Assembly: GCA_949051815.1 (NCBI GenBank)
Contig: CARQVR010000069.1
Location: forward strand, 1-18,058
DNA length: 18,058 nt
Reading direction: 5' to 3'
Source: an uncultured Lachnospiraceae bacterium
GTDB lineage: Bacteria > Bacillota > Clostridia > Lachnospirales > Lachnospiraceae
Made by a program: the position numbers and the translations under genes. The stretch's first letter is position 1, and every line of letters begins with the position of its first letter. Positions 6,480 through 13,018 of this stretch are shown piece after piece. The notes below the pieces were generated by a model. That model was not told where the DNA came from and made no database searches. It saw only the letters and a program-made list of their open reading frames with translations.

Positions 6480-8474
6480 ATGAAAAAAATAATATTGATT
6501 GTCGATGATGACAGACTGACGCTGTCGACGGCGCAAAAGCTACTTGATGGAGAGTTCAAGGCGGTAGCCGTTAATTCGGGAAAGCAGGCTTTTAAGTATC
6601 TGGAGCGGCACACCCCGGATCTGATTCTTCTGGATATAAATATGCCGGAGATCGGCGGCTTTGAGGTGATGGCGGCGCTGCAGAAGGATGCGCACTGGAA
6701 GAAGATTCCCGTTATCTTTCTGACGGCTGACCGCAGTGCGGAGACGGAGATCGAGTGTTTCCGTGTGGGGGCGTGCGATTATATTTCCAAGCCCTTTGAG
6801 CCGAATATCATGTTAAGCAGGATCAGAAGCACCATCGAACTGGACGGTTATCGGAAAGACTTGCAGCGCAGGCTGGACGAAAAGACGAAGGAAATGGAGC
6901 GCATCACGATTCAGGCCATCATGACGGTTGCCAATACGGTGGATGCGAAGGACGATTATACCAAAGGCCATTCCATGCGGGTGGCGGCGTACTCTGAACT
7001 TTTGGCGCAGCGCCTTGGCTGGTCTGAGGAGGAAATTCAGAATATTTATTATGTGGCAATGCTGCATGATGTGGGTAAGATCGGCGTGCCCGATGCGGTG
7101 CTCAATAAGCCCTTTAAACTGACCGATGTGGAGTTTCGGCTGATCAAGGGGCATACACTTGTAGGCGCCGAGATTTTAAATGACTTTAAGATGTTTCCCA
7201 ATGTCAATGTGGGTGCGAAATACCACCATGAGCGATATGACGGAAAAGGATATCCGGAAGGGTTGAAGGGAGAGTCGATTCCTCTGGTGGCCAGAGTGAT
7301 CGGACTGGTGGATTCCTATGACGCCATGACCAGCAACCGGGTTTACCGCAGACGGCTGAACGACGACGTGGTCATGCAGGAGTTAGAGAAGGGAAAGGGA
7401 AGTCAGTGGGATCCCGAGCTGGTAGATATTTTTGTGGACCTGATCAAAGAGGGGGCGCTGGAAAAAATGTGGATGCCGGAGGAAGATCTGGCGACGCCGA
7501 TTTTCGACAGCGGCAAAATTGTGGGCATTACCATGGGCTCCGAGAATATATTGGAATCTCCGGTTGATTATCTGACCGGCCTTCTGAGCAGACAGAAAGG
7601 AGAGCACGATATCTCCCTGAATCTGTGTGCGGAGGGCGGAACATTGATGCTGATTGATCTGGATCATTTCAGACAGATTAACGACGTGCACGGCCACCTG
7701 ATGGGAGATTATGCCCTGAAAACAGTGGCTGACGTATTGAAGGAGGTTTGCGAGAATGAGATAGTATGCCGGACGGGCGGGGATGAGTTCCTGTATTATC
7801 TGCCCGGCGTGACTGAGGAAGAACTTGTTAAGAAAAAGGTTGAAATGCTTCTGGAAGCCTACCATAAAAAACAGCAGGAGGTGGAAATCCTTCGGGATGC
7901 GGAGCTGTCGATAGGCATCAGTATTTCCGGTCCGGACGGGCGGGAGTTCGACGAGCTTTACAGAAGGGCTGACAAGGCGCTCTATCTGGTGAAACAAAAC
8001 AGAGGCAGGCATTACGACTTCTTCCAGAAAGCCGGTATTCTGCGCACACCCGAACAGTCCCAGAACGATCTGGATAAGATTATGGATGCCATCAGGAATC
8101 AGGAGACCTATCAGGGCGCGTTCCAGGTGGATTATGACGAGTTCAATCATGTGTATGATTTCGTGAAACATATGTCCGCGCGAAGCAAGAAGGAGACGCA
8201 GCTTCTGCTGTTCACCTTGTTTTCTTCAAATGGCAGCGAGGTTAAGCTGGAGCGCATGGAAACCGCCATGCAGTGTATGGAGCAGGCGATCTGCAAGTCA
8301 CTGCGCGGCGTGGACGTGGGCGCGAGGTACAGCAGCTCCCAGTTTTTGGTGGTTCTTTTGGGAACGGAGCGCGAGAATGTGCGCGTGGTGACGGACCGTA
8401 TCGTGCAGAATTATTTTAAGCTTTACGGGGAGAAGGATATCACGCTCACTTATGATATTGCGAAGTTTGGATGA
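6480..8474 (+). CDS. Response regulator with HD-GYP and GGDEF domains (cyclic-di-GMP turnover), plus a degenerate second GGDEF-like domain
   Basis: Cytoplasmic 664-residue signalling protein predicted to make and break cyclic-di-GMP under phosphorelay control. A receiver domain (about 1-120) has the acidic pocket DDD (9-11), phosphoacceptor Asp52 in LLDINMP, the LTAD switch and the KPF lysine (104). A helix (about 125-145) leads to an HD-GYP phosphodiesterase (about 145-330) with HD (196-197) in LHDVGKIGVP, then HHERYDGKGYP (249-259). A GGDEF cyclase (about 363-515) keeps RTGGDEF (431-437), but no RxxD inhibitory site lies upstream, suggesting no product feedback. Residues about 535-664 look like a second GGDEF fold in which the signature aligns with RYSSSQF (616-622), so it should be inactive and may sense or dimerise. 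No histidine kinase is adjacent. The domain calls are firm; the net activity is unknown. Confidence 0.92.
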   Translation: MKKIILIVDDDRLTLSTAQKLLDGEFKAVAVNSGKQAFKYLERHTPDLILLDINMPEIGGFEVMAALQKDAHWKKIPVIFLTADRSAETEIECFRVGACDYISKPFEPNIMLSRIRSTIELDGYRKDLQRRLDEKTKEMERITIQAIMTVANTVDAKDDYTKGHSMRVAAYSELLAQRLGWSEEEIQNIYYVAMLHDVGKIGVPDAVLNKPFKLTDVEFRLIKGHTLVGAEILNDFKMFPNVNVGAKYHHERYDGKGYPEGLKGESIPLVARVIGLVDSYDAMTSNRVYRRRLNDDVVMQELEKGKGSQWDPELVDIFVDLIKEGALEKMWMPEEDLATPIFDSGKIVGITMGSENILESPVDYLTGLLSRQKGEHDISLNLCAEGGTLMLIDLDHFRQINDVHGHLMGDYALKTVADVLKEVCENEIVCRTGGDEFLYYLPGVTEEELVKKKVEMLLEAYHKKQQEVEILRDAELSIGISISGPDGREFDELYRRADKALYLVKQNRGRHYDFFQKAGILRTPEQSQNDLDKIMDAIRNQETYQGAFQVDYDEFNHVYDFVKHMSARSKKETQLLLFTLFSSNGSEVKLERMETAMQCMEQAICKSLRGVDVGARYSSSQFLVVLLGTERENVRVVTDRIVQNYFKLYGEKDITLTYDIAKFG

Positions 8475-8493
8475 GGATTGGTGTGGAAACATG

Positions 8494-8541
8494 ACAGGGG
8501 ATAGAAGAATTAAGGATTCTTCTGTCCCCTGTGTATTTTTT
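8494..8541 (+). terminator. Strong intrinsic terminator after the cyclic-di-GMP gene
   Basis: A 17-bp stem (8494-8510 with 8516-8532), complete apart from one U-G wobble, closes on the loop TAAGG and is followed by GTATTTTTT. It insulates the downstream toxin-antitoxin promoter from read-through. Confidence 0.95.
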
Positions 8542-8569
8542 AGCTTCTGCATTTCAGGGATAAAAGGCG

Positions 8570-8598
8570 TTGACTTGTATATAATAGCAGCATATAAT
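8570..8598 (+). promoter_or_regulatory. Near-consensus promoter of the toxin-antitoxin operon
   Basis: TTGACT (8570-8575) and TATAAT (8593-8598) are separated by 17 bases. It lies directly behind the upstream terminator and just ahead of the GTAC repeat cluster, the normal place for an autorepressed toxin-antitoxin promoter. Confidence 0.85.
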
Positions 8599-8602
8599 TT
8601 AA

Positions 8603-8630
8603 GTACAATAAACGGTACGTATTTTGGTAC
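8603..8630 (+). promoter_or_regulatory. Putative autoregulatory operator: three GTAC cores at 12-bp spacing
   Basis: GTAC occurs at 8603-8606, 8615-8618 and 8627-8630, each exactly 12 bases from the next, immediately downstream of the -10 box and before the antitoxin start. In Escherichia coli yefM-yoeB, the antitoxin complex binds palindromes with TGTACA cores set 12 bp apart. The same core and phasing here argue for a three-site version of that operator. Flanking symmetry beyond GTAC is weak. Confidence 0.65.
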
Positions 8631-8645
8631 GGGAAGAGGTGCGTT

Positions 8646-8903
8646 ATGATTGCAACCAAACAGATGGATATAAGAGCTAATATAAAAAAATATTTTGATT
8701 TGGCTTTTAACGGAGAACCGGTGATTGTGTCTCGCAAGGAAAATAAAAATGTTGTTATCATTTCAGAAGCGGAATATAATGAATTGTCAAAAGCGAAAAA
8801 GAATGCCGAGTATTTGGCAAAATTGAATAGAGCGGATGAACAGATTAAAAATGGACAGGTAATCACGAAAATGATGGATGAACTTCTGGCCATGGAGGAA
8901 TAA
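8646..8903 (+). CDS. yefM: Antitoxin of the Phd/YefM family
   Basis: An 85-residue antitoxin predicted to bind and neutralise the toxin encoded 3 bases downstream and to repress its own promoter. The N-terminal half (MIATKQMDIRANIKKYFDLA, then GEPVIVSRKENKNVVIISEAEYNEL) matches the Phd/YefM DNA-binding fold, with the usual VxIxRxxxxxVVIIS pattern. The C-terminal part (about 50-85) is a charged helix, typical of the toxin-wrapping tail. AGAGGT precedes the ATG. The gene is visibly richer in A/T than the upstream housekeeping genes, as expected of a mobile stability module. The family call is firm; the symbol follows the toxin partner type. Confidence 0.88.
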   Translation: MIATKQMDIRANIKKYFDLAFNGEPVIVSRKENKNVVIISEAEYNELSKAKKNAEYLAKLNRADEQIKNGQVITKMMDELLAMEE

Positions 8904-8906
8904 TCT

Positions 8907-9170
8907 ATGAAGATTACTTTTGCGGAAGAGGGGTGGGATGAATACCTCTATTGGCAAATTCAGGATAAAAAGGTATTAAAGAAGATAAATCAGTTGTTAC
9001 AAAGTATAGAACGGGATGGAGCATTGCAGGGGATAGGAAAGCCCGAACCGTTGAGATATGGAAAATCGGGATCATTTAGCAGGAGAATAGACGAGGTGAA
9101 CCGCCTTGTCTATGAGATTTCGGGTGATCAGATAATTGTGAAATCATGTAAGGGCCATTATAGTGATTGA
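8907..9170 (+). CDS. yoeB: YoeB/Txe-type mRNA interferase toxin
   Basis: An 87-residue RelE-superfamily toxin expected to cleave mRNA in the ribosomal A site. Alignment by eye to Escherichia coli YoeB is good along the whole length: WDEYLYWQIQDKKVLKKIN at the N-terminus, GKPEPL with catalytic Glu47, SRRI, NRLVY with Arg66, and C-terminal GHY with His84 and Tyr85. All catalytic positions are kept, so the toxin should be active. The His preceding the catalytic Arg in YoeB (EHRLVY) is Asn here. The start lies 3 bases after the antitoxin stop, with a GGAGG ribosome site inside the antitoxin's last codons, so translation is coupled. The stop is followed by a hairpin shared with the convergent phage genes. 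Confidence 0.93.
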   Translation: MKITFAEEGWDEYLYWQIQDKKVLKKINQLLQSIERDGALQGIGKPEPLRYGKSGSFSRRIDEVNRLVYEISGDQIIVKSCKGHYSD

Positions 9171-9234
9171 GAGAATCAATGATAGAGTTTTATACGGGAA
9201 AGGGAAAGCGTTTCCGGGCATGTTGTAAAAGTTT

Positions 9235-9288
9235 GAGCCGCTGCCGGCCGGATGATACTTCATCCGCTGTGCAGCGGCTCATTGTATT
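9235..9288. terminator. Nested hairpin between convergent units, probable bidirectional terminator
   Basis: GAGCCGCTG (9235-9243) pairs with CAGCGGCTC (9272-9280). Inside lies a second perfect stem, CGGATGA with TCATCCG around a TACT loop. A/T-rich flanks on both sides (AAAAGTTT before, ATTGTATTTT after) could serve either strand. It lies between the toxin stop (+) and the stop of the 50-residue phage gene (-). Confidence 0.6.
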
Positions 9289-9297
9289 TTAGAAGAA

Positions 9298-9450
9298 TCA
9301 GCTTTCCATGGAATGGATTCTCTCAAGGATATCGCAGTATTCTTCGGTGGTCAGTCTGCCCGCGCCATAGTAAACATCGGCCATTTCGGTAAGTTCCGCG
9401 CCGGATTTTGCGCTGTTTGAGATCAGACTCTTTAAAATTCTGTATGCCAT
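9298..9450 (-). CDS. Small XkdX-like phage tail-end protein
   Basis: A 50-residue frame starting ATG at 9450 behind an excellent AAGGAGGT ribosome site, the last gene of the tail operon. It reads MAYRILKSLISNSA at the start and MADVYYGAGRLTTEEYCDIL in the second half. Small proteins with a short helix followed by a (Y)xxGxLTxEEYxxI motif, like the XkdX family, are typical at the end of tail fibre clusters just before holin and endolysin genes in Firmicutes prophages. Function is unknown in general. The coding call rests on ribosome site, position and motif, and the XkdX link is tentative. Confidence 0.65.
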   Translation of the reverse strand: MAYRILKSLISNSAKSGAELTEMADVYYGAGRLTTEEYCDILERIHSMES

Positions 9451-9472
9451 GTGAGCACCTCCTTTCTTTCGG

Positions 9473-9850
9473 TTAAATGTTAAGCTGCATCATGCTGACC
9501 TCACACATGAGGTCGGCTATGGCTTCGGTTAACTCCTCATTGGTAAGTGGGGCTGCCGGTATGGGAACCGCATCAAGCTCTTTATTAGACGGAAACTGTT
9601 GTGTCTGTCTGTAATCAGGGCGGTTTGTGTACCAGATTTCATTGGGGCGATTGTTATTGAGTATGTCCCAGCGATAGATATAGTCAGAACCGTCGAAAAC
9701 CATATTTCCATCCGGATCTTTGATTTTGAATCCTGAATGATTTTCTGTTATCGTATCATTCGCTAAAGAAATCAGATTTTCCTGTGTACCAAAGCCATGT
9801 AAAGAATGGCTTTTGCCATCCATATAAATAACAGATAATGTTTTTTTCAT
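9473..9850 (-). CDS. Hypothetical tail-associated protein
   Basis: A 125-residue protein not recognised with certainty. It begins MKKTLSVIYMDGKSHSLHGF, has a central stretch KIKDPDGNMVFDGSDYIYRWDI, a Pro-rich region near 90-100, and an acidic C-terminal helix (TNEELTEAIADLMCEVSMMQ). It has no signal peptide or membrane segment. An AAGGAG ribosome site sits 5 bases before the ATG, and it lies between the short fibre-like gene and the 50-residue gene in a tight operon. Position suggests a fibre accessory, assembly or tail-tip component; a small chaperone for the preceding fibre is possible but unsupported. It is more A/T-rich than the large tail genes. Confidence 0.7.
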   Translation of the reverse strand: MKKTLSVIYMDGKSHSLHGFGTQENLISLANDTITENHSGFKIKDPDGNMVFDGSDYIYRWDILNNNRPNEIWYTNRPDYRQTQQFPSNKELDAVPIPAAPLTNEELTEAIADLMCEVSMMQLNI

Positions 9851-9871
9851 AAAGCTCCTTTCTGATAGGTG

Positions 9872-10603
9872 TTATGACATGACACCGTATGAAATATCGT
9901 TACTATAGGCGACAGTATCTGAGAGCAGGGGGATTGTATAAACGGTAAATTCGCCCCAGCTTCCTTTGGGGATACTTATTTTAAACTGACCACTAGTTCC
10001 GATTGTTGTAGTTGTGTAGTTTGCGACAGTGCCTCTTGAGGTACTTCCTGAAGAACCGAGTGATATTACTGTTGTATACCGATAGGTGTAATCTCCTGAT
10101 ACCACATATCTTGGAACAACAGCCCAAACAACCATCCTGTCGGCACTGCCATATTTAGTGGTGGTAGAGCCGCCGCCCACATGAATCACGAGTGCGATTC
10201 TTTTACACGAGTTGCTTGGTGAGGAATAGCATCTACTGTTAAATGTTGCTAACCATGATTGTGAAGCACTACAGCAGTCCATTGTAAGATAAAAGTTTTT
10301 AATGAAGCTATTGGGTATATTGGGTCTGCCGCTCAGATCGGAATATGATCCACTGAATGCAACAGACTTTAAATCATAAAAGTATTTACTGATTTTACCG
10401 AGTGAGGCATCTAAAGTATCGCCACTTATGAGGTTAGAGCGGGAAGCGGCTCTGTTAAATTTAGCAATGACGCTACTTGCATCGCCGGTCTTTCTCAATA
10501 TACTGTCAGCATCGACTTGACTTGCAAGGTTATGTATGCTGCTGTCGATCAGATTTTTTGACCAGTCTTTGACAGCCTGAATGGTTTGTTCTATTTGTTT
10601 CAT
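9872..10603 (-). CDS. Short tail fibre-like protein, possible receptor-binding component
   Basis: A 243-residue protein starting at the ATG at 10603, with AAGGAG 7 bases upstream. The frame is open further upstream, but that part overlaps the end of the previous gene and is not coding. Residues 1-60 are helical and could trimerise. Residues about 62-97 carry ASLGKISKYFYDLKSVAFSG followed by SYSDLSGRPNIP, a linker motif typical of phage tail fibres. The remainder (100-243) is rich in Ser, Thr, Gly and Tyr with alternating hydrophobic residues, suggesting a beta-rich adhesive tip. It follows the 758-residue fibre gene after 22 bases. It is probably a second receptor-binding or side-fibre protein; binding target unknown. 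Confidence 0.72.
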   Translation of the reverse strand: MKQIEQTIQAVKDWSKNLIDSSIHNLASQVDADSILRKTGDASSVIAKFNRAASRSNLISGDTLDASLGKISKYFYDLKSVAFSGSYSDLSGRPNIPNSFIKNFYLTMDCCSASQSWLATFNSRCYSSPSNSCKRIALVIHVGGGSTTTKYGSADRMVVWAVVPRYVVSGDYTYRYTTVISLGSSGSTSRGTVANYTTTTIGTSGQFKISIPKGSWGEFTVYTIPLLSDTVAYSNDISYGVMS

Positions 10604-10625
10604 GTGATTCTCCTTCTTTCTTTGT

Positions 10626-12902
10626 TTATACGCAGAAGCCCACAACCAGCCCCTGGGTGGTGTTTGCAGTTGCGTTGGAATCCGCGCCGGATTGGTTAAT
10701 CGTCTTAAATCCTGTCGTATTTCCCTTGTAGGGAGAGCGCAGGAACCATGTACAGGCACTGTTGTCTGTATCGGAATGCTTTATCCGGGATGCATTGTCA
10801 GAGAAGCCCGGGTAGGCAGTTCCCTCTTGTGTGTACGGAGCGCTGAGACCGGTAACGCCGGTTTCCACGCTGGAAAGAAGAAAGACGCTGTCTGCGGTTG
10901 TGTCAATGGCAGTGGAGTTGTTTCCGGCGGAGGTCTGTTTGTCGACCTGTTTCAGTGCGGACTGCATATCCGGCGGCAGCAGGTCATAAAATTCCTCTGT
11001 AATCCGGCGGCTTCTCATTTCCGAATCTTTCCAGCCCCCCACATTGGTATTTGTCGTGTTCATGGTGAAGTCCTTTTTGAGACAGTTCTTCATGGCGAAA
11101 GTAATACCGGCGGTCTGTTCTTCGCTGTCTGTGAGAATATCGTGATCGAAGCCAATGATTTCCACGGTAATTTTATTTCCGTCCGTCAGTTCCACTTCCT
11201 TAGCGTCATGCAGGCTAAAAAGCGCTGCAGCCCTTCCGGTTTCGGCGTATTCGGCGATCTTCGCCCACGGGAGGTCGTTCAGAGCGTTTACCCGATATGG
11301 CAAATGCACCGCGCCGGTATCAGTATCGGAAAGACAGATACGCACGGGATCGGGGGTTATATGATGCGACAGCGCATCGACAGTAATGTCATAGGGCATG
11401 TCTCCGTATACGGCAAAGGCGATTCCGCCGTCCGCGTAGGTCTGACTTGTTTCCTCTCCGGTTGTCACGTTGCGCAGAGTGACGGTCTGTCCTTCCACAT
11501 TCGCATCATCCGCTGCGTCTAAAGTGACGGTAACTGCCTTGACTCCGCCAAGTATAGCCAGAGTTTCAGCGTAGGAGAGGGTAAGGCTGTTGATGGCGGC
11601 AACCAGATTTTGCCGGTCCTGTGTCAGAAGATTTTCCAAAACGCCGATCTCCTCGGCGGATGCGCCGTTTCCGGAGTCGATATCCCCGACCAGCTCATAC
11701 TGTGCACCGTTATAACGGAAGGCATAGGTACTGTCGGCAGCCAGATACTTGGCGAAGATGGGGCGGCCCCTGTAATAAATTGGTTTTTCGCCTGTATCGT
11801 TTACATTGAGGGCAGGATTGGCAGCCAGGTTGGCCGCAGTGAATTTTACAGTGATTTCCGCGCCGTCTGTGAAACGGAAGCCATCGCAGACCACCGTTTT
11901 GGTGGCGGTTTCCGCGGCGGTTGTACAGATCCCGTAAGTGACTCTGGATGTGACTTCATCTAACCGTGCAACTTCCCTGGCCAGATGGTCGGCGATTTCC
12001 GTTTCCGTCTCTGTCGCCCGGGAAATTTCGCTGTTCAATGCTTCGCAGGCATCGTTCCACCGGGTCTTTTCTTCTGCGGACACATGAATCGTTCCGTTTT
12101 CCGTGTGGACGTCGGTATATGATTTTGCCTCCAGAAGAGAAGCGTCGATAGAAGCCCGCTGTGCCGTGGATACGGGTTTGTCTGCGTCGGCGGTGTTATC
12201 TGCGTTTCCGAGTCCTACCTGTTCTTTGGTGACGGCGTGGGGATTTCCGGTATCGTCGGTGTGGCTTTGCAGGGCATCGCGGATCATCTTTACCGAATTG
12301 GGCGTGGCGGCTTCCGTGACGGATGCGCTCTCTGTGGAGTTAACCAGCCTGACGGCGCCCGGCTGATCCAGATTCGCGTCGTACAGTTCATGTCTCGGAA
12401 TTTTCGCGTTTTCATCCAGAGAAGGCACGCCGCCCGGCTGATCCTTATCTTTCCTGTATACCAGATCTTTTTTCAGGGTTTCCAGTTCCAAAAGTACATC
12501 GATGATATTTTTGTAGGTGTCAGACGAGGTCAGGTTTTCATCGTTGTGTACGGATTTGCTGACCACGATATTGAAATGGCTGGAGGTATACTGCTTTCCT
12601 GTGCTGTCGCTTAAGACAAGCTCGCATTTCACGATGCCGGGGACGGCGGAGAGCTGTTTCGCCACTTTAATGATGGCTCTGCCTTCCTGTATGCTGCACC
12701 ATTCGTCTGTGTTGATCTGTTTGCCGTCAGGCTTAACCGCTTTCAAAAAGACGGAAGTGTTTTCGGGCAGGGCAAAGCGTTTTCCATCGTTTGTAAAGGC
12801 GATGGAAATGACCCGTTCGGTGTCATACTGCGACACAGGCAGGTTGATGAGGCCTGTGTCGTTGTAGAAACCAAGGGTGATATCTTTTTTTAATAATTCC
12901 AT
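10626..12902 (-). CDS. BppU-type baseplate/tail fibre protein with a possible C-type-lectin-like C-terminal domain
   Basis: A 758-residue fibre. Residues about 1-120 resemble the N-terminal domain of BppU baseplate proteins (KDITLGFYNDTG, VFLKAVKPDG, GIVKCELVLSD), which anchors to the tail tip. Residues 177-210 match a phage fibre repeat (DQPGAVRLVNST, AATPNSVKMI), and 219-247 the GNPHAVTKEQVGLGNADNT linker common in tail fibres. Helical coiled-coil stretches follow (about 250-320), then a beta region and an Ig-like or carboxypeptidase-regulatory-like insert (about 455-535). Residues about 545-758 match a domain seen in gut Clostridia (DUF6273-like): ITVEIIGFDHD, GGWKDSEMR, DSVFLLSS, YTQEGTAYPGFSD, TWFLRSP, VVGFCV. 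It resembles C-type-lectin folds used for binding. The start has GGAGG 6 bases upstream. Adsorption is the inferred role. Confidence 0.82.
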   Translation of the reverse strand: MELLKKDITLGFYNDTGLINLPVSQYDTERVISIAFTNDGKRFALPENTSVFLKAVKPDGKQINTDEWCSIQEGRAIIKVAKQLSAVPGIVKCELVLSDSTGKQYTSSHFNIVVSKSVHNDENLTSSDTYKNIIDVLLELETLKKDLVYRKDKDQPGGVPSLDENAKIPRHELYDANLDQPGAVRLVNSTESASVTEAATPNSVKMIRDALQSHTDDTGNPHAVTKEQVGLGNADNTADADKPVSTAQRASIDASLLEAKSYTDVHTENGTIHVSAEEKTRWNDACEALNSEISRATETETEIADHLAREVARLDEVTSRVTYGICTTAAETATKTVVCDGFRFTDGAEITVKFTAANLAANPALNVNDTGEKPIYYRGRPIFAKYLAADSTYAFRYNGAQYELVGDIDSGNGASAEEIGVLENLLTQDRQNLVAAINSLTLSYAETLAILGGVKAVTVTLDAADDANVEGQTVTLRNVTTGEETSQTYADGGIAFAVYGDMPYDITVDALSHHITPDPVRICLSDTDTGAVHLPYRVNALNDLPWAKIAEYAETGRAAALFSLHDAKEVELTDGNKITVEIIGFDHDILTDSEEQTAGITFAMKNCLKKDFTMNTTNTNVGGWKDSEMRSRRITEEFYDLLPPDMQSALKQVDKQTSAGNNSTAIDTTADSVFLLSSVETGVTGLSAPYTQEGTAYPGFSDNASRIKHSDTDNSACTWFLRSPYKGNTTGFKTINQSGADSNATANTTQGLVVGFCV

Positions 12903-13018
12903 GATGTTCCTCCTTCTGACAGTTCACTGACAGGTTTGTCCTGATCTGTGATTGTGCTGTCGTGTATGTTGTGTTTTGCTGTCAAAGCAGTTATCTGTTT
13001 CGCGGCATGTGATGGCAT

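Noticed and set aside
8452..8649. Plus-strand 65-residue frame across the terminator and toxin-antitoxin promoter
   Set aside because: It overlaps the end of the cyclic-di-GMP gene, a strong terminator and the promoter/operator; no ribosome site.
9195..9220. Short GGAAA/TTTCC hairpin after the toxin gene
   Set aside because: Only a 5-bp stem with no T-tract; the hairpin at 9235-9280 is the better terminator.
10604..10759. Upstream extension of the short fibre-like gene on the minus strand
   Set aside because: It overlaps the end of the 758-residue fibre gene in another frame, while the ATG at 10603 has a well-placed AAGGAG; the extension is an open frame by chance.
10692..12867. Several plus-strand frames of 60-276 residues opposite the 758-residue fibre gene
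   Set aside because: These are antisense shadows of a clear minus-strand coding gene, with low-complexity translations and no ribosome sites.
12957..12985. TTGACA on the minus strand before the 758-residue fibre gene as a promoter
   Set aside because: No acceptable -10 hexamer lies 16-19 bases downstream; the spacer looks like ordinary intra-operon sequence.
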